From assembly GCF_036242395.1 (NCBI RefSeq), contig NZ_CP108458.1, forward strand, positions 1,798,001-1,862,000: a stretch of DNA of 64,000 bases, read 5' to 3'. Position 1 is the stretch's first letter; every line of letters starts with the position of its first letter. The notes beneath the pieces are model-generated. The model did not search any database. It worked only from the letters and a program-made list of their open reading frames with translations, and had not been told where the DNA came from. Position numbers and translations under genes: made by a program. The DNA comes from Kitasatospora sp. NBC_01266. Lineage in GTDB: Bacteria > Actinomycetota > Actinomycetes > Streptomycetales > Streptomycetaceae. This document shows positions 13,501 through 25,900 of the stretch, piece after piece.

Positions 13501-16500
13501 CCGCGCGCAGACCGCGTCCAGCGCGTCCGCGAACACCGGGAACGCGGCGTAGAGTTCACGCCCCATCCCGGCCCGCTGACTGCCCTGCCCGGAGAAGAGG
13601 AACCCGGTCCGGCCCTCGACCACCGAACCCACCACCACACCCGAGACCTCACCGCCCTCGGCCACCGCCGCCAACCCCGCCAGCAGTTCACCACCGTCCG
13701 AACCCAGCACGACCGCACGCTGCTCGAACCCGGCCCGCGACACCGCCAACGCCCGACCCACACCCGCCACCGAAGCATCAGCATCCAAGTGCTCCACCAA
13801 CCGCCCGGCCTGCCCACGCAGAGCCGCGACACCACGCCCCGACACCACCCACGGCACCACCGGAGCACCCGCCACCACCATCGAGGCCTCCGCCTCCGGC
13901 GCCTGCTCCAGCACCACATGCGCGTTCGTCCCACTCATCCCGAACGACGACACACCCGCACGACGCGGACGCCCAACCTCCGGCCACACCATCGCCTCGG
14001 TCAGCAACTCAACCGCACCCGCCGACCAATCCACATGCGGCGACGGCGCATCCACATGCAACGTACGCGGCAACACACCATGCCGCATCGCCAACACCAT
14101 CTTGATCACACTCGCCACACCCGAAGCAGCCTGCGTGTGACCGATATTCGACTTCAACGACCCCAACAACAGCGGCTGGCCATCCGACCGCCCCTGACCG
14201 TACGTCGCCAGCAACGCCTGCGCCTCGATCGGGTCACCAAGAGCCGTGCCGGTCCCGTGCGCCTCCACCACATCAACCTCAGCCGCCGACAGACCCGCCG
14301 AAGCCAGCGCCTGCCGGATCACCCGCTGCTGCGACGGACCATTCGGCGCCGTCAACCCGTTCGACGCCCCATCCTGATTGACCGCAGTCCCCCGCACCAC
14401 CGCCAACACCTGATGACCGAGCCGCCGAGCATCACTCAGCCGCTCCACCACCAACATCCCGACACCCTCACCCCAACCCGTGCCATCAGCACCAGCCGCG
14501 AACGCCTTGCACCGACCATCCATCGCCAACCCACGCTGACGACTGAACTCGATGAACGCACCCGGCGTCGACATCACCGTCACACCACCGGCCAACGCCA
14601 ACTCACACTCACCACCACGCAACGCCTGCACCGCAAGATGCAACGCCACCAACGACGACGAACACGCCGTATCCACCGTCACCGCCGGACCCTCAAGCCC
14701 GAACGTGTAGGACAACCGACCCGACACCACACTCGCCGCGTTACCCGTCCCCAGATGACCACCCAACTCCTCCACCGCACCCGCCAGCAGACCCGCGTAA
14801 TCCTGACCGTTCGTCCCCACGAACACACCCGTACGCGAACCCCGCACCGACCACGGCGACACACCCGCCCGCTCGAACGCCTCCCACGACGTCTCCAACA
14901 ACAACCGCTGCTGCGGATCCATCGCCAACGCCTCACGCGGCGAAATCCCGAAGAAGTCGGCGTCGAAACCGCTCGCGCCGCTCAGGAAGGCGCCGTGCCG
15001 CGAGTAGGTGTGGCCGGCCTTTCCGGGCTCGGGGTCGTAGAGGGCCTCCAGGTCCCAGCCACGGTCGGTCGGGAACGGCCCGACCGCGTCGGCCTCGTCC
15101 ATCACCAGCCGCCACAGACCCTCCGGCGACAGCACACCGCCCGGGAACCGGCACGCCATGCCCACGATCGCGATCGGCTCATCCGCCACCACGCCAGCAC
15201 CCGCGCCCGCCTCGATCGTGACACCCGCCGTGACACCCGCGAACTGGGCGAGCAGGTGCTGGGCGAGCACCTGCGAGGACGGGAAGTCGAAGACCAGGGT
15301 GGACGGCAGCTGCAGACCGGTGGTCGCGGCCAGGCGGTTGCGCAGTTCGACGGCGGTCAGCGAGTCGAAGCCCAACTCCTTGAACGCGCGGCCGGGTTCG
15401 ACGGCCTCAGCCGAGCGATAGCCGAGGACAGCCGCGACCTCAGTACGGACGGCGTCCAGCACCAGGCGCTCCCGGTCGGCCTCGACCGCCTCGACCAGCC
15501 GCTGCTCCAGTGCGCTGCGGGCCGCCGAGCCGCTCGCGCCAGCGGCACCGGCAGCACCCTGCTCCAGCGCGGTGGACGCCTCCGGGATCTCGGTGAAGAA
15601 CTCGCTGCCGCGCAGCGCGGTGAAGGCCGGCGCGAACCGCGCCCAATCCACGTCCACCACCACCGCGTTGGCATCATCACCCGCCAACGCGCACTCCAGC
15701 GCCAGCAACGCCCCCGCCGGAGCCAGCGCACCCAGCCCGCGCCGACCCAACTCACCCACCGCAGCACCACGAGCCGCCATACCGACCTCGGCCCACGGAC
15801 CCCACGCCACCGACACCCCGGCCAGCCCACGACCACGCCGCGCCGCCACCAACGCGTCCACGAACGCGTTCCCGGCCGAGTACGCGGCCTGGCCGCTGCT
15901 ACCCCAGATACCGGAGATCGAGGAGAAGACCACGAACGCGTCCAACTCACGCTCGCCCAGCAGCTCGTCCAGCAGCGCCGCACCGCAGACCTTCGCCGCG
16001 ACGTCGTTCGCCAGGGTGACCGCGTCCAGTTCGGTGAGCGGGGCGTAGTCCGCGACACCGGCGGCGTGGACGACCGCGCGCAGCGGCTCCTCCTCGGTGT
16101 CGAGCTGCCGCAGCAGCCCGGCCAGCGCCTCGCGGTCGGCCACATCGCACGCGGCCACCGTCACCTCAGCACCCAGCCCGCGCAGCTCCGCCGCCAACTC
16201 CGCAGCCCCCGGGGCCTCCAGACCCCGACGACCGGTCAGCACCAGATGCTCCGCGCCACCACGCACCAGCCAGCGCGCGACCTCACCACCCAGACCACCC
16301 GTGCCACCCGTGACCAGCACCGTGCCACGCGGACGCCAACCGTCCCCACCCGCCACACCGGCCACAGCGCGCACCAGGCGCCGGGCGAACACGCCCGACC
16401 CCCGCACCGCCAGCTGATCCTCAACACCCTGCCCCAGCACCGCACAGAGCCGCGCACCCGCACGCTCGTCCAACACCGCCGGGAGATCCAGCAGCCCACC

Positions 16501-19500
16501 CCACAGCTGCGGGAACTCCAACCCCGCCACCCGGCCCAGACCCCAGAGCAGGCCGGCCGACTCAGCCGTCACCAGATCCGAACGGCCGACCGAGACGCCA
16601 CCTCGCGTCACGCACCACAGCCGACCGCCGACACCGGCCTCGCCCAACGCCTGGAGCAGCGCCAGCGTCGACCCCAGCACGGAGACAACTCCCGCTCCGT
16701 CGCCGACAGCACCCCCCGCCAGGCCCAGCAGCGACACCACACCGGCGAACTCCCGCCCGGCCAACCGGCCCGCCAGCGACTCACGATCATCACCAGCACC
16801 CACCACCAGCACCTCAACCCCGGCACCAGCAGCACCCAGCGCACCCTCAACCCACCGACACACCTCACCCCCGGCAGCAGCACCCTCAGGCACCACCACC
16901 AACCACCCACCACTCAGACCGGCCGCAGCCCCCAACTCCACCGCACGCCACACCACCCGATACCGCCAACCATCCACCACCGACCGCTCACGCCGCGCCC
17001 GACGCCACGACGAAATCGCCGGCAACACCGCACCCAACGGCTCACCAACCCCACCACCAAGCTCCAACTCCGCACTCAGAGCCGCAACATCACCCCGCTC
17101 CACCGCATCCCAGAACCGCACCTCCGCCACATCCGACGCACTGGAAGCCCTGGCGGCACCGGCGGCACCGGCCTCGACAGCAGGCCGCTCGGACGGCATC
17201 AGCCAGAACTGCTCGTGCTGGAAGGCGTAGAGCGGCAGTTCGACCCGGCGAGCGCCCGAACCGGCGAAGTACGCCGCCCAGTCGACACCGACACCCTGCA
17301 CGTGCAGACGGGCGACAGCCGCCGCCAGGGTCCGCGCCTCGGGACGACCCGCGCGCTGGGTGGGGATACCGTCGGCCAGCGCGGACAGCACACCGTCGGG
17401 GCCCAGCTCCAGGAAGGTCCGCACCCCCTGCTCGCGCAGCGTGCGCACCCCGTCCGCGAACCGCACCGCTTCCCGGACATGGCGCACCCAGTAGTCGGCG
17501 GAGGTCAGTTCCTCGAAGCCGCCGGTCACATTCGAGACCACCGGAACGCGCGGCGCGCTGTAGGTCAGCGACTCGGCAACCGCCCGGAACTCGGCCAGCA
17601 TCGGATCCATCAGCGCCGAGTGGAAGGCATGACTGACCGTCAGCCGCCTGACCTTGCGGCCCTCCGCCCGCCACGCGGCCTCCAGCGCCGCGACCTCCGC
17701 CTCGGCGCCCGAAACCACCACAGCCTGAGGCCCGTTGACAGCGGCGACGTCCACCGCTTCACCCAGTGCCGCCCGGACCTCGTCCTCACTCCCCTGCACC
17801 GCGAGCATCGCACCACCCGCCGGCAGCGCCTGCATCAGGCGGCCACGCGCCGCCACCAGCTTGCATGCGTCCGCCAGCGACCAGACACCCGCCACATACG
17901 CCGCCGCCAACTCACCGATCGAGTGCCCGGCCAGATAGTCCGGAGTCACCCCCCAGGACTCCACCAGCCGGAACAGCGCCACCTCGACCGCGAACAACCC
18001 CGCCTGCGTGTAAACCGTCTGGTCCAGCAGCGCCGACTCGGTGTCGAACAGCACCTCCCGCAACGGCCGGTCGAGCTCAGCGTCGAACCGCTCACACACC
18101 TCGTCCAAAGCTATCGCGAACACCGGGAACGCGGCATACAACTCACGCCCCATCCCGGCCCGCTGGCTGCCCTGCCCCGAGAACAGGAACGCCGTCCCGG
18201 CCTCCGGCACCACGGCGCCGCAGTTCACCGAGGCGGTCGCCTCGCCGCGCGCCAGGGCGGCCAGGCCGTCGAGCAGTTCGTCCCGGTCCGCCGCCAGCAC
18301 CGCGGCACGCTGCTCCAGCGCGCCTCGGCTGGTGGCGAGCGAGAACGCGGTGTCGAGCGCGCCCAGTTCGGGCTGCCGGCGCAGGTGGGCGAGCAGCCGG
18401 TCGGCCTGGGCCCGCAGCGCGGCCTCGCCCCGGCCCGAGACCAGGAACGGCAGCACGCCCGCCGCCGGGGCGGCCGTCGGGGCAGGCTCGGCCTCGGCCC
18501 CGCTCTCGACCTCCGCCGGGGCCTGCTCCAGGATGGTGTGCGCGTTGGTGCCGCTGACGCCGAACGAGGAGACCGCGGCCCGGCGCGGCCGACCGGTCTC
18601 CGGCCATTCCTGACGCTCCGTCAGCAGCTCGACCGCGCCCGCCGTCCAGTCCACGTGCGGGGTCGGCGCGTCCACGTGCAGGGTCTGCGGCAGCACGCCG
18701 TGCTGCATCGCCATGACCATCTTGATCACGCTGGCGACACCCGAAGCCGCCTGGGTGTGGCCGATGTTGGACTTGACCGAGCCGAGCAGCAGGGGCTTCT
18801 CCGAGCCCCGCTCCTTGCCGTAAGTGGCGATCAGCGCCTGGGCCTCGATCGGGTCGCCCAGCGTGGTGCCCGTGCCGTGCGCCTCGACCACGTCGATCTG
18901 ATCGGCCGTCAGGCGGGCGTTGGTCAGCGCCTGACGGATCACCCGCTGCTGCGACGGACCGTTGGGGGCCGTCAGTCCGTTCGACGCGCCGTCCTGGTTG
19001 ATCGCCGAACCGCGCACCACCGCGAGGACCTGGTGCCCCAGGCGGCGGGCGGCCGAGAGGCGCTCGACCAGCAGCATGCCGACGCCCTCGCCCCAGCCGG
19101 TGCCGTCGGCCGCCGCCGCGAACGGCTTGCAGCGACCGTCCCGGGCCAGACCGCCCTGGCGGCTGAACTCGATGAACGCGCCGGGGGTGGACATGATCGT
19201 CACGCCGCCGACCAGGGCCATCGTGCACTCGCTCTGGCGCAGTGCCTGGCAGGCCAGGTGGAGGGCGACCAGCGAGGAGGAGCAGGCGGTGTCCACGCTG
19301 ACGGCGGGACCCTCGAGGCCGAAGGTGTAGGAGAGCCGGCCCGAGACGACGCTGGCCGCGCTGCTGGTGGCCAGGTAGCCCTCGCCGCCCTGCGGGGCCT
19401 CGCCGAGCAGGGCGGCGTAGTCCTGGCCGTTGGTGCCGACGAAGACGCCGGTGCGGGTGCCGCGCAGGGTCGCGGGGTCGATGCCGGCGTGCTCGAAGGC

Positions 19501-19902
19501 CTCCCAGCCGGTCTCCAGCAGCAGGCGCTGCTGCGGGTCCATCACCAGGGCCTCGCGCGGCGAGATGCCGAAGAAGCCGGGGTCGAACCGGTCGGCCTCG
19601 TAGAGGAAGCCGCCGTGCTGGGCGTAGCTGGTGCCGCTGCGCAGCGACTGCGGGTCGTAGAGCTCGGCCAGGTCCCAGCCTCGGTTGGCGGGGAACTCGC
19701 CGATGGCGTCGGTGCCGCCCGCCACCACCTGCCACAGGTCCTCGGGCGAACGCACGCCGCCGGGCAGGCGGCAGGCCATGCCGACGATCGCGATCGGCTC
19801 CCGCTCGGCCTCCTCGACCTCGCGGATCCGCTCGTTGGCGTCGTTGAGTTCGGTCACGACGCGCTTGAGGTATTCGCGGAGCTTGTTTTCGTTCGTCGCC
19901 AT
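1..19902 (-). CDS. PKS-A: modular type I polyketide synthase, four modules visible, 3' end outside window
   Basis: At least 6634 residues of a cytoplasmic multimodular PKS that extends an ACP-bound polyketide with malonyl units. The N-terminal helix begins [14 protein letters not shown] (class 1a-type docking) and the first KS starts near residue 35. Order: KS-AT-KR-ACP; KS-AT-DH-ER-KR-ACP; KS-AT-KR-ACP; KS-AT-DH-ER cut by the window edge. All four ATs carry GHSIG and HAFH, the malonyl-CoA signature. I chose the ATG at 19902 because a GGGTGA Shine-Dalgarno-like stretch lies 8-9 nt upstream; an in-frame ATG at 19911 is possible. The gene starts 94 bp after the PKS-B stop, so it is probably cotranscribed and receives its chain from PKS-B. 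No stop is seen and no thioesterase is visible. Modules 1-2 and 3-4 are a tandem bimodule duplication. Confidence 0.96.
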   Translation of the reverse strand, partial: MATNENKLREYLKRVVTELNDANERIREVEEAEREPIAIVGMACRLPGGVRSPEDLWQVVAGGTDAIGEFPANRGWDLAELYDPQSLRSGTSYAQHGGFLYEADRFDPGFFGISPREALVMDPQQRLLLETGWEAFEHAGIDPATLRGTRTGVFVGTNGQDYAALLGEAPQGGEGYLATSSAASVVSGRLSYTFGLEGPAVSVDTACSSSLVALHLACQALRQSECTMALVGGVTIMSTPGAFIEFSRQGGLARDGRCKPFAAAADGTGWGEGVGMLLVERLSAARRLGHQVLAVVRGSAINQDGASNGLTAPNGPSQQRVIRQALTNARLTADQIDVVEAHGTGTTLGDPIEAQALIATYGKERGSEKPLLLGSVKSNIGHTQAASGVASVIKMVMAMQHGVLPQTLHVDAPTPHVDWTAGAVELLTERQEWPETGRPRRAAVSSFGVSGTNAHTILEQAPAEVESGAEAEPAPTAAPAAGVLPFLVSGRGEAALRAQADRLLAHLRRQPELGALDTAFSLATSRGALEQRAAVLAADRDELLDGLAALARGEATASVNCGAVVPEAGTAFLFSGQGSQRAGMGRELYAAFPVFAIALDEVCERFDAELDRPLREVLFDTESALLDQTVYTQAGLFAVEVALFRLVESWGVTPDYLAGHSIGELAAAYVAGVWSLADACKLVAARGRLMQALPAGGAMLAVQGSEDEVRAALGEAVDVAAVNGPQAVVVSGAEAEVAALEAAWRAEGRKVRRLTVSHAFHSALMDPMLAEFRAVAESLTYSAPRVPVVSNVTGGFEELTSADYWVRHVREAVRFADGVRTLREQGVRTFLELGPDGVLSALADGIPTQRAGRPEARTLAAAVARLHVQGVGVDWAAYFAGSGARRVELPLYAFQHEQFWLMPSERPAVEAGAAGAARASSASDVAEVRFWDAVERGDVAALSAELELGGGVGEPLGAVLPAISSWRRARRERSVVDGWRYRVVWRAVELGAAAGLSGGWLVVVPEGAAAGGEVCRWVEGALGAAGAGVEVLVVGAGDDRESLAGRLAGREFAGVVSLLGLAGGAVGDGAGVVSVLGSTLALLQALGEAGVGGRLWCVTRGGVSVGRSDLVTAESAGLLWGLGRVAGLEFPQLWGGLLDLPAVLDERAGARLCAVLGQGVEDQLAVRGSGVFARRLVRAVAGVAGGDGWRPRGTVLVTGGTGGLGGEVARWLVRGGAEHLVLTGRRGLEAPGAAELAAELRGLGAEVTVAACDVADREALAGLLRQLDTEEEPLRAVVHAAGVADYAPLTELDAVTLANDVAAKVCGAALLDELLGERELDAFVVFSSISGIWGSSGQAAYSAGNAFVDALVAARRGRGLAGVSVAWGPWAEVGMAARGAAVGELGRRGLGALAPAGALLALECALAGDDANAVVVDVDWARFAPAFTALRGSEFFTEIPEASTALEQGAAGAAGASGSAARSALEQRLVEAVEADRERLVLDAVRTEVAAVLGYRSAEAVEPGRAFKELGFDSLTAVELRNRLAATTGLQLPSTLVFDFPSSQVLAQHLLAQFAGVTAGVTIEAGAGAGVVADEPIAIVGMACRFPGGVLSPEGLWRLVMDEADAVGPFPTDRGWDLEALYDPEPGKAGHTYSRHGAFLSGASGFDADFFGISPREALAMDPQQRLLLETSWEAFERAGVSPWSVRGSRTGVFVGTNGQDYAGLLAGAVEELGGHLGTGNAASVVSGRLSYTFGLEGPAVTVDTACSSSLVALHLAVQALRGGECELALAGGVTVMSTPGAFIEFSRQRGLAMDGRCKAFAAGADGTGWGEGVGMLVVERLSDARRLGHQVLAVVRGTAVNQDGASNGLTAPNGPSQQRVIRQALASAGLSAAEVDVVEAHGTGTALGDPIEAQALLATYGQGRSDGQPLLLGSLKSNIGHTQAASGVASVIKMVLAMRHGVLPRTLHVDAPSPHVDWSAGAVELLTEAMVWPEVGRPRRAGVSSFGMSGTNAHVVLEQAPEAEASMVVAGAPVVPWVVSGRGVAALRGQAGRLVEHLDADASVAGVGRALAVSRAGFEQRAVVLGSDGGELLAGLAAVAEGGEVSGVVVGSVVEGRTGFLFSGQGSQRAGMGRELYAAFPVFADALDAVCARFDAELERPLRDVLFDTESALLDQTVYTQAGLFAIEVALFRLLESWGVTPDILAGHSIGELAAAHVAGLWSLADACTLVAARGRLMQALPAGGAMLAVQGREEEIRAALSGAVDIAAVNGPDSIVVSGAEAEVAALEQAWRAAGRKVKRLTVSHAFHSALMDPMLAEFRAVAESLTYSAPRIPVVSNVTGGFEDLTSADYWVRHVREAVRFADGVATLQEEGVRTFLELGPDGVLSAMAGETTCIPTQRAGRAEVETLLSALARVYVRGTAVDWSALFTGTAQVDLPTYAFQHEDFWPTMGTAIGDACGLGLSAADHPLLGAAVRLVDTDGYLLTGSLSLKTHPWLAEHRIMDHVLLPGTAFVELAMRAADQVGSDRVDELTLHAPLILPAHGATRVQVWVGAPDETGLRPVSVHSRADEPSTDGMWVRHASGVLSTGHAQPATSAALTEWPPAGAVALGVDALYPGLAEGGFAYGPSFQGLRAAWRRGDEVFAEVALPEGTGVEGFGLHPALLDAALHAIAVGDLLADADTESGRGRLPFAWSGVSLFASGAAALRVRLSRTGTDGVSLLVADQSGAPVAAVDSLVLRPVTAAQLKPAAGLGADDQFAIEWVAAEADPEATTEGWALWGEDTLGTGLVSGVEVSASVLVVCGASVEVVLGALQGVGGGARLVVVTRGAVAVDADPGVVDLEAGAVWGLVRSAQSEHPDRVVLVDVDGSAESWAALPGAVASGESQLALRAGVALAPRLVRADAAGELAVPAGAVAWRLDSVERGTLEALELVPSSVEELAEGQVRIAVRAGGVNFRDVLNALGMYPVVAPLGIEGAGVVAEVGPGVTGLAVGDRVLGMFGGGFGPFAVTDHRMVAPVPVGWSFARAASVPIVFLTALYVWSDLGAVKAGERVLVHAGAGGVGMAAIQLARHLGAEVFATASPGKWDTLRSLGLDEEHIASSRDLSFAAKFLAVTGGDGVDVVLNALAGEFVDASLDLLPRGGRFLEMGKTDIRTDVPEGVAYRAFDLVEAGPARIGELLSQLLELFASGTIETLPVRVWDVRQAREAFRFVSQAKHIGKVVLTVPRQLDPERTVLVTGGTGSLGALVARHLVREHGARNLLLLSRRGPEAPGAAELLADLAELGATAEAVACDVADRDALARAIAGRELTAVVHTAGVLDDGLIEGMTPERLAAVRAPKADAARHLHELTLHHDLSAFVLFSSIAGVLGSVGQANYAAANAYLDALAVHRRSLGLPASSLAWGPWQQSGSGMTGDLGEADLQRMARSGLLPFDAEQGMAAFDAGRTAARAVTVPVRLNLSALQADAGDAGVPSLLRGLVRPARRRAVETAARGAGQSSLLQQLAPLSGADRARVLLDLVQAQAVAVLGHASAKAVEPDRAFKELGFDSLTSVELRNRLNTATGLRLPATLVFDHPTAASLAAFLEVELLGGVEEAQLPVPSGRSADSSDRPTDDPIVIVGMACRYPGSVDSPEALWQLVAEGRDAIGEFPVNRGWDLENLYDPDPERSGTSYTRSGGFLYEADQFDPGFFGIAPREALAMDPQQRLLLETSWEVFERAGISPATVRGSRTGVFIGAAFQGYGPLVGQAPEEIEAHLLTGNAGSVVSGRLAYTFGLEGPAMTIDTACSSSLVALHLAVQALRQGECGMALVGGAAILASPNMFVQFSRQQGLAADGRCKSFADSADGTGWAEGVGMLLVERLSDAERLGHQVLAVVRGTAVNQDGASNGLTAPNGPAQQRVIRQALANGGLTSDQIDAVEAHGTGTRLGDPIEAQALIATYGRERGSEQPLLLGSLKSNLGHAQAAAGVGGIIKMVMALRHELLPQTLHVDQPSGQVDWTAGTISLLTEPAAWPAGGRVRRAGVSSFGISGTNAHVIIEEPPAAAVAVAVAEPAPSATVADGRYLPWLLSGKDAAGLAAQAQRLAEHLRQSAGSALDTAYSLATHRQALEHRAVVLGRDQAELLANLDAFAREPETSTAVLGVAAPGAAGKTAFLFSGQGSQRAGMGRELYDAFPVFADALDEVCAQFDAELERPLREVLFDSESALLGQTVYTQAGLFAVEVALFRLVESWGVRADFLGGHSIGELAAAYVAGVWSLEDACKLVAARGRLMQALPAGGAMLAVQGSEAEVRAALVDGVDIAAINSVDSVVVSGVEAAVAALESAFRAEGRRVKRLTVSHAFHSALMDPMLAEFRTVAESLGYARPRIPVVSGSGGDLTTPEYWVRHVRETVRFADGVSALREQGVGTFLEIGPDGVLSALAEGIPTQRAGRPEAQSLAAAVARLHVQGVRVDWNAYFAGTGAQRVDLPTYAFQRRRFWLAAASAVPQAVASQAAASDVAEVRFWDAVERGDVAALSAELELGGGVGEPLGAVLPAISSWRRARRERSVVDGWRYRVVWRAVELGAAAGLSGGWLVVVPEGAAAGGEVCRWVEGALGAAGAGVEVLVAGAGDDRESLADRLAGREFAGVVSLLALEDSGVAATAGVESAMGPTLELLQALGEAGVGGRLWCVTRGAVSTGKSDVLSAPAGGLLWGLGRVAGLEFPQLWGGLLDLPAVLDERAGARLCAVLGQGVEDQLAVRGSGVFARRLVRAAAGGSGWRPRGTALITGGTGGLGGEVARWLVRGGAEHLVLTGRRGLEAPGAVELAAELRALGAEVTVAACDVADREALAGLLRQLDTEEYPLRSVFHAAGLDTGQALGDTSAEEFAAVVAAKVCGAALLDELLGERELDAFVVFSSISGIWGSGGQAAYSAGNAFVDALVAARRGRGLAGVSVAWGPWAEVGMAARGAAVGELGRRGLGALAPAGALLALECALAGDDVNAVVVDVDWARFAPAFTALRGSEFFTEIPEAQQAISGAAEATSGPAARSSAFAARLLGLTPAERERQLLELVRSAAASALGHESAAAVEPERAFKELGFDSLMAVELRNRLVASTGLALAPTLVFDQPTPAVLARHLAQQLAGVDAEAGAPAAVAGAGAGAVVDEPIAIVGMACRFPGGIVSPEGLWQLMMDEADAVGPFPTDRGWDLERLYHPDADHPGTAYVNVGAFLAEVADFDPAFFGISPREALAMDPQQRLLLETSWEAFERAGVSPWSVRGSRTGVFVGTNGQDYAGLLAGAVEELGGHLGTGNAASVVSGRLSYTFGLEGPAVTVDTACSSSLVALHLAVQALRGGECELALAGGVTVMSTPGAFIEFSRQRGLAMDGRCKAFAAGADGTGWGEGVGMLVVERLSDARRLGHQVLAVVRGTAVNQDGASNGLTAPNGPSQQRVIRQALANAQLTVDQIDVVEAHGTGTALGDPIEAQALLATYGQGRSAEQPLLLGSLKSNIGHTQAASGVASVIKMVLAMRHGVLPRTLHVDAPSPHVDWSAGAVELLTEAMVWPEVGRPRRAGVSSFGMSGTNAHVVLEQAPEAEVSMVVAGAPVVPWVVSGRGVAALRGQAGRLVEHLDADASVAGVGRALAVSRAGFEQRAVVLGSDGGELLAGLAAVAEGGEVSGVVVGSVVEGRTGFLFSGQGSQRAGMGRELYAAFPVFADALDAVCARFDAELERPLRDVLFDTESALLDQTVYTQAGLFAIEVALFRLLESWGVTPDILAGHSIGELAAAHVAGLWSLADACTLVAARGRLMQALPAGGAMLAVQATEDEVRNALAGYVDIAAVNGPESIVVSGAEADIAQLETTWRAAGRKVKRLTVSHAFHSALMDPMLAEFRAVAESLTYNAPTIPVVSNLTGGFEDLTSADYWVRHVREAVRFADGVATLQEEGVRTFLELGPDTVLSALVPDETVALPLARAGRAEVETLLGAVARAYVRGTTVDWSALFTGTAHVDLPTYAFQHARYWPTMATGFSGDVTELGLRATDHPLLGAAVALADGEGAVLTGRLSLSTHPWLAEHRIMDHVLLPGTAFVELAMRAADQVGSHGVDELVLEAPLVLAEGESVQVQVRVGAEEQDGVRSLSIHSLLQDDADWRRHATGTLTGTRQEPPTSAELTAWPPSGATAVPVGTLYPDFAERGFAYGPSFQGLRAAWRRGDEVFAEVALPEGAAADSFGLHPALLDAALHATALNADPAAGDGDGDGDRDGDGVSQRSGGLPFSWSGVSLFASGAAALRVRLSRTGTDGVSLFAADESGAPILAVESLVLRQVTSDQFKAPDTRGDSLFRLAWSAVPVGAGTPEGWALLGEDTLGTGLPSADPAGASVLAACAGTPPQTLELLQGWLADERYAGARLVLLTRAAVATTTGEGVADLEAAAVWGLVRSAQSEHPDRVVLVDVDGSAESWAALPRAVASGESQLALRAGQVLAPRLSRADTAGELAVPAGAVAWRLDSVERGTLEALELIEAPIEELAEGQVRIAVRAGGVNFRDVLNALGMYPVVAPLGIEGAGVVAEVGPGVAGLAVGDRVLGMFGGGFGPFAVTDHRMVAPVPAGWSFARAASVPIVFLTALYAWSDLGAVKAGERVLVHAGAGGVGMAAIQLARHLGAEVFATASP
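4..4515 (-). repeat. Tandem bimodule duplication, copy 2 (module 4 part)
   Basis: The module 4 KS-AT corresponds to that of module 2 at a constant offset of 10665 bp. About 2585-3500 and 3670-4275 match 13250-14165 and 14335-14940 almost base for base. In between (3505-3660) and in much of 2290-2580 the copies differ. The KS starts of modules 2 and 4 are exactly 10665 bp apart, the length of a KR-only plus fully-reducing module pair. Confidence 0.85.
4580..9111 (-). other. PKS-A module 3: KS-AT(malonyl)-KR-ACP
   Basis: The KS begins [10 protein letters not shown]. The AT has GHSIG near 7225 and HAFH near 6935 (malonyl). No DH or ER is present. The KR has GGTGGLGG near 5650, and WGSGGQAAY with Tyr near 5220 gives the A1 fingerprint (Trp141, no LDD). 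The ACP Ser in LGFDSL is near 4702. Its KR half (about 4920-6470) is near-identical to that of module 1 at an offset of about 10.67 kb. A beta-hydroxyl is predicted. Confidence 0.9.
4920..6470 (-). repeat. KR-region repeat, PKS-A module 3 copy
   Basis: Nearly identical to 15583-17141 in module 1 (offset 10662 to 10671, a 9-bp indel). It covers the linker after the AT, the structural and catalytic KR halves. The part corresponding to the fourth-codon-poor patch (5990-6470) uses many T-ending codons such as GGT, GCT and GTT, unlike flanking sequence. Confidence 0.85.
9185..15180 (-). other. PKS-A module 2: KS-AT(malonyl)-DH-ER-KR-ACP
   Basis: A fully reducing module. The AT has GHSIG near 13335 and HAFH near 13050 (malonyl). 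The DH His lies near 12455 in [11 protein letters not shown], where the usual HxxxGxxxxP glycine is Asp; the second catalytic Asp in [11 protein letters not shown] near 11970 is present. The ER has NFRDV near 11090 and the NADPH loop [10 protein letters not shown] near 10770. The KR has GGTGSLG near 10235, LDD in GVLDDGL near 9985 (B-type) and Tyr in NYAAAN near 9820. The ACP Ser is near 9305. The stretch 9661-11628 is nearly identical to PKS-B module 2. The predicted product is a saturated CH2-CH2 unit. Confidence 0.9.
9661..11628 (-). repeat. ER-KR repeat shared between PKS-A module 2 and PKS-B module 2
   Basis: It aligns to 25400-27367 at a constant offset of 15739 without indels. It spans the pre-ER linker, the ER and most of the KR. 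Bases 1-460 of the window (module 4 ER) are a third copy of its middle part. Divergent sites are clustered, for example around 10890-10960. Confidence 0.85.
15255..19800 (-). other. PKS-A module 1: KS-AT(malonyl)-KR-ACP
   Basis: KS active-site Cys in DTACSSS lies near 19284 (residue about 206). The AT runs from about 18195 ([10 protein letters not shown]) with GHSIG near 17915 and HAFH near 17630, both malonyl-type. There is no DH or ER. The KR has the nucleotide-binding GGTGGLGG near 16310, an intact Ser, and Tyr in YSAGN near 15880. It lacks LDD and has WGSSGQAAY (Trp141, Gln146), the A1-type fingerprint, predicting an L-configured beta-hydroxyl. The ACP serine is in LGFDSL near 15362. The predicted contribution is a CH2-CH(OH) unit. 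Confidence 0.9.
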
Positions 19903-19996
19903 CGCTGTCATCACCCGTGTGTTCTGAGGCGGAGAGGTCTGTGTGCGCGAGCGCAGCGGTGCGCGCGGGCGCGGATCGGGGCGGGGCGCCGGCCGG

Positions 19997-22900
19997 TCAG
20001 GCGCGGCCGAGGTTCCGGTCGATCAGGTCGAAGAGGTCGTCGTCGGAGGCGTCTTCGAGCTGTTCGGTGAGTGCGCCGGTGTCCGACAGGCCACGGGCTT
20101 CGTTCCAGAGGGCGAGCAGGTCCTTGAGCCGCCGGCCGATCTTGGCCTGTTCGGCGTCGTCCGGCGCGATGGTGTCCAGGTCCGCAGGCGTGACCGCGAG
20201 CAGGGCGGCCTCGAGCCGGTCGAGGTCGGCGAGCAACGGCAGGCCCGCTTCAGCGGCGTCGCCGGAGAGTTCGGCGTCCAGGTGGTCGGCCAGGGCGGCG
20301 GCGGTCGGGTAGTCGTAGAGCAGGGTGCTGGGCAGGGTCAGGCCGGTGCTGCCGGTGAGGCGGTCGCGCAGTTCGAGCACGGTGAGCGAGTCGAAGCCGA
20401 GGCTCTTGAACGCCCGGTCCGGCTCGATCCGGTCCGCGCCGTCCAGACCGACCACGGCCGCGACCTCGCCCCGGACCAGCTGGAGCAGGCTGCGGCGGCG
20501 CTCGGCGCCGGTGAGGCCGGCCAGGCGCAACGCGACCTCGGCTGCGCCACGGGCGGCCGAACCGCCCTCGCCGGCGGCCGGGGCCGACGCGGCCACCAGC
20601 TCGGGCAGTTCGGCGAGCAGCGGGCTGGGCCGGACGGCGGCGAAGGAGGCGCCGAGGGTGGACCAGTCCACGTCGGCCACCACGCAGGCGGTCTCCTGGC
20701 CGGTCAGTGCCTGGTGGAGCGCGTCCAGTGCGGTCGACGGGGCGAGCGGGGTCAGGCCGCGCTTGACCAGGTGGTCGCGCGCCGCACCGTCGCCGGCCAT
20801 GCCGCCGCCGTCCCAGGGGCCCCAGGCGACGGCGGTGGCGGGCAGGCCGCGACCGCGCCGGTCCTCGGCGAGGGCGTCGAGGTAGGCGTTGCCGGCCGCG
20901 TAGCCGGCCTGGCCGGCCGAGCCCCAGATGCCGGCGATGGAGGAGAAGAGCACGAAGGCCTCCAACTCCTCATCCGCCAGCAGCTCGTCCAGGTGCCGGG
21001 CGCCGGCCACCTTGGCGGCGACCACCTCGGCGAGGTCCTCGGGTGCGGTGTCCGCGATCGCGGCGGCCTGCGGCAGGCCGGCGGCGTGGACCACCGAGCG
21101 GACCGGCTCGCCGTCGGCGCGCAGCCGTTCCAGCAGCCCGGCCAGCGCCTCGCGGTCAGCCGCGTCGCAGGCGACCACGCTGGCGGTGGCGCCCGACTCG
21201 GCCAGCTCGGCCACGAGTTCGGCGCTGCCGGGGGCGTCCGGGCCGCGTCGGCCGGTCAGCACCAGGCGGGTGGCACCCTGCTCGGCCAGCCGGCGGGCGA
21301 CATGCGCACCGAGCGCGCCGGTGCCGCCGGTGATCAGCACGGTGCCGGTGGGCGACCAGGGCGCGGCGGCGGCCGTCGCCGCGGCGGGCGCGGCGGCGTG
21401 CACCAGGCGGCGGGCGAAGAAGCCCGAGGCCCGCACGGCGAGTTGGTCTTCCGCACCCAGCGTGCCGCTCAGCACGGCGGCGAGCCGGGCGAGTTCGCGC
21501 GCGTCGGGGCGCGCGGACGGAAGGTCGATCAGGCCGCCCCAGCGGTCGGGGTGCTCCAGCGCGGCGACCCGGCCGAAGCCCCAGACCTGGGCCTGCTCCG
21601 GCTGGGCGACCCGGTCTCCCGGCGCGGCGGCCACGGCACCCGTGGTGGCGCACCAGAGCGGCGCGTCGAGCTCGGCGTCGCCCAGGGCCTGCACCAGGGT
21701 GGCGGTGCGGGCCAGCCCGGCGTGCGGGCCCTCGGTGCCGTCCGCGAGGGCCAGCAGCGAGAGCACACCAGAGAGAGCGCCGGAGAGCGCGCGGTCGGCT
21801 GCGGCGGTCCGCAGGCGGTCGGCGAGGGCGGCGCGGTCGGCAGCGGTGTCGGCGTCGACCTCGACGCGGATCAGCTGGGCGGTCGCGGCGGTCAGCGCGG
21901 CGGCGACCGCGTCGGCCGTCTCCGTGCTGGACGGGGTGGCCAGCAGCAGCCAGCTGCCGGTCAACTCGGGCTCGCCGGAGTCGGGTTCGGTGACCGGCCG
22001 CCAGACGGCCCGGTAGCGCAGCCGGTCCAGGTCGGCCAGCTCGCGCTGCCTGCGCCGCCAGGACGAGAGCGCGGGCAGCAGGGCGCCCAACTCGTGGTCG
22101 CCGTCGAGCCGCAGCGTGGCGGCCAGCTCGTTGGCGTCCTGACGCTCGACGGCGGCCCAGAAGCCCGCTTCCACGGGATCGGCGCTGCCCTGCGCGGTGC
22201 CGGCGGCCCGGCGACTGGCGAGCGCGGTCGAGGAGAGCCAGTAGCGCGAGCGCTGGAAGGCGTAGGTGGGCAGGTCGGTGCGACTGACATCGAGCCCGGC
22301 GAAGTAGGAGCCCCAGTCGATCGAGTGACGGTTCGTCAGTAGCGTGCCCAGGGCCCGGGTGAGGGTCTGCGGCTCCGGGTGACCGGCGCGCAGCACCGGG
22401 GTAACCACCGCCGCGCCGTCCAGCACCTGGCGGGCCATGGCGGTCAGCACGGTGTCGGGGCCGAGCTCCAGGAAGGTGCGCACGCCCTGCTCGTGCAGCG
22501 TGCGGACACCGTCGGCGAAGCGGACGGCCTCGCGGACATGGCGCACCCAGTAGTCGGGGGTGGTGAGGTCCTCGAAGCCGCCGGTGAGGTTCGAGACCAC
22601 CGGGATCGTCGGCGCGCGGTAGGTGAGGGACTCGGCAACGACGCGGAACTCCGCCAGCATCGGGTCCATCAGCGCGGAGTGGAAGGCGTGGCTGACGGTG
22701 AGGCGCTTGACCTTGCGGCCCTCGGCGCGGAACCCCGCCTCGAGCGCCGCGATATCCGCCTCGGCACCCGAAACGACGATCGAGTCAGGCCCGTTGACGG
22801 CAGCGATGTCCACCACGCCACTCAGCGCCGCCCGGACCTCGTCCTCGCTCCCCTGCACCGCGAGCATCGCGCCACCCGCCGGCAGCGCCTGCATCAGCCG

Positions 22901-25900
22901 GCCACGCGCCGCAACCAGCTTGCAGGCGTCGGCCAGTGACCAGACGCCCGCCACATGCGCCGCCGCCAACTCACCGATCGAGTGGCCCGCCAAGTAGTCC
23001 GGGGTGACACCCCACGACTCCAGCAGTCGGAACAGCGCCACCTCGATCGCGAACAGCCCGGCCTGCGTGTAGACGGTCCGGTCCAGCAACTCGGCGTCCT
23101 CGAACAGCACCTCGCGCAGCGGCCGGTCCAGCAGGCCGTCGAACTGCGCGCAGACCGCGTCCAGTTCGGCCGCGAAGACCGGCCGGCTCGCGTAGAGCTC
23201 ACGTCCGGCACCGGCCCGCTGGCTGCCCTGGCCCGCGAAGAGCAGCGCCAGCTTGCCGCCGCCGCTGCCACTACCGGTGCCGCCGCTGCGGACGACCGAG
23301 GCGGCGGGGCTGCCGTCGGCCAACGCGTCGAGCCCGCGCAGTAGTTCGTCGGCGTTCGCGGCGGTCACCACGGCCGAGTGCTCCAGGCTCGCCCGGGTCG
23401 TGGCGAGCGAGAAGGCGAGGTCCGCGAGGTCCGGGTCCTGCTCGCGGCGCAGCTGGGTGGCCAGTCGGCGGGCCTGCTCGCGGACCGCGTCCTCGCCGCG
23501 TCCCGAGAGCAGGAACGGCAGCTCGGTCGCGGGGCCGGCCTGACGGGCGGGACGGCTGGGCTCAGCAGTCGGCGCCTGCTCCAGGATGGTGTGCGCGTTG
23601 GTGCCGCTGATCCCGAAGGAGGAGACGGCGGACCGGCGCGGGCCCCCGGTCTGCGGCCACGGCATGGTCTCGGTCAGCAGCTCGACCGCACCCGTGGTCC
23701 AGTCGACGTGGCTGCTGGGCTCGTCCACGTGCAGGGTGCGCGGCAGCACGCCGTTGCGCATCGCCATGACCATCTTGATCACGCCCGCGACGCCCGAAGC
23801 CGCCTGGGTGTGGCCGATGTTGGACTTGATCGAGCCCAGCCGAAGCGGGTTCGCGGCGTCCCGGTCGCGGCCGTAGGTCGCCAGCAGCGCCTGGGCCTCG
23901 ATGGGGTCGCCCAGCGTGGTGCCGGTGCCGTGTGCCTCCACCGCGTCGATCTGATCGGCCGTCAGGCGGGCGTTGGCCAGCGCCTGGCGGATCACCCGCT
24001 GCTGCGACGGACCGTTGGGAGCCGTCAAGCCGTTCGACGCACCGTCCTGGTTGACGGCCGAGCCGCGCACCACCGCCAGGACCGGGTGACCCAACCGCTC
24101 GGCGTCGCTGAGGCGTTCGACCAGCAGCATGCCGGCGCCCTCGCCCCAGCCGGTGCCGTCGGCGGCCTCGGCGAAGGACTTGCAGCGGCCGTCGTCGGCC
24201 AGCCCGCGCTGGCGGCTGAACTCGGTGAAGATGTCGGGGGTCGCCATCACGGTCGCCCCGCCCGCCAGGGCCAGCGTGCACTCGCCGGAGCGCAGTGCCT
24301 GGACGGCGAAGTGGAGCGCGACCAGGGAGGAGGAGCAGGCGGTGTCGACGGTGACCGCCGGGCCCTCCAGGCCGAGGGTGTAGGCGATCCGGCCGCTGGC
24401 CACCGAACCGGTGCTGCCGGTCAGCAGGTGGCCTTCGAGCCCCTCGGGCAGCTCGTCCACGCCGGTGCCGTAGCCGCAGTAGGCGGAGCCGACGAAGACG
24501 CCGGTCTGGGTGCCGCGCATCGCGGACGGGGCGATCCCGGCCCGCTCGAGGACCTCCCAGGCGGTCTCCAGCAGCAGCCGCTGCTGCGGGTCCATGGCCA
24601 GCGCCTCGCGCGGCGAGATCCCGAAGAACAGCGGGTCGAAGTCACCGACGTCGTGGACGAAGCCGCCCTCGTTGACGTAGCTGGTGCCGCTGCCCCGGCC
24701 GGCCGGGTCGTAGAGCCGCTCGGCGTCCCAGCCGCGATCGGCGGGGAACGGGCCGATCGCGTCGGCCCCGGTGGCCACCAGCTGCCAGAGGTCCTCCGGC
24801 GAGCGGACGCCGCCCGGGTAGCGGCAGGCCATGCCGACGATGGCGATCGGCTCGTCCGTCGCCGCCATGAGGGGCAGCGCGGTGGGCGCGGGCCCGCTGT
24901 CGGTGCCCTGCACCTCGTCGAGCAGCAGCGTGGCGATGGCCCGCGCGGTCGGATGGTCGAAGACCAGGGTGGCGGGCAGCCGCAGGCCGGTCGCCGCGTT
25001 CAGGCGGTTGCGCAGCTCGACCGAGGTGAGCGAGTCGAAGCCCAACTCCTTGAACGGCCGGTCCAGATCGATCTCGGCGGCGGCGTCGTAGCCGAGCACG
25101 GCCGCGACCTGGGCGGCCACCGCCGCCAGCAGCTCCGCCGAGCGCGCGGCCTCGTCCAGGCCCGCCAGACGCTGCGCCAGCGGCGCGGCGGCGGCACCGG
25201 CGGCCGGCACGGCGGTGGACGCCGTCCGGGGTGCGCGACGACCGTGGGTGCGGGTCAACTCGTTCAGCAGCGCGGGAAGTTCCTGCCGCTCACCGGCTCC
25301 GCGCAGCGCGGCCAGGTCGAGCCGGACCGGGATGAGCACCGCCTCGGCTGCGCTGCGGCCGGCGTCGAAGGCGGCCATGCCCTGCTCGGCGTCGAACGAC
25401 AGCAGGCCACTGCGGGCCATCCGCTGCAGGTCCGCCTCACCGAGATCACCGGTCATGCCACCGCCGGACTGCTGCCACGGGCCCCAGGCGAGCGAGCTCG
25501 CGGGCAGACCGAGCGAGCGGCGATGCACGGCCAGCGCGTCCAGATAGGCGTTGGCCGCCGCGTAGTTGGCCTGACCGACACTGCCCAGCACCCCGGCGAT
25601 CGAGGAGAACAGCACGAAGGCAGACAGGTCATGATGGAGCGTCAGTTCATGCAGGTGACGGGCGGCGTCGGCCTTCGGGGCCCGGACGGCGGCCAGCCGC
25701 TCGGGGGTCATGCCCTCGATCAGACCGTCGTCCAGCACACCGGCCGTGTGCACCACCGCCGTCAGCTCGCGACCGGCGATCGCGTAGGCGAGCGCGTCGC
25801 GGTCGGCGACGTCGCAGGCCATCACCTCGGCGGTGGCGCCCAGTTCGGCCAGCTCGACCACCAGCTGCTCGACCCCCGGCGCCTGTGCGCCACGGCGGCT

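Noticed and set aside
19903..19996. Promoter or regulatory element between PKS-B and PKS-A
   Set aside because: The gap is under 100 bp, with no recognisable boxes or hairpin; cotranscription is the simpler reading.
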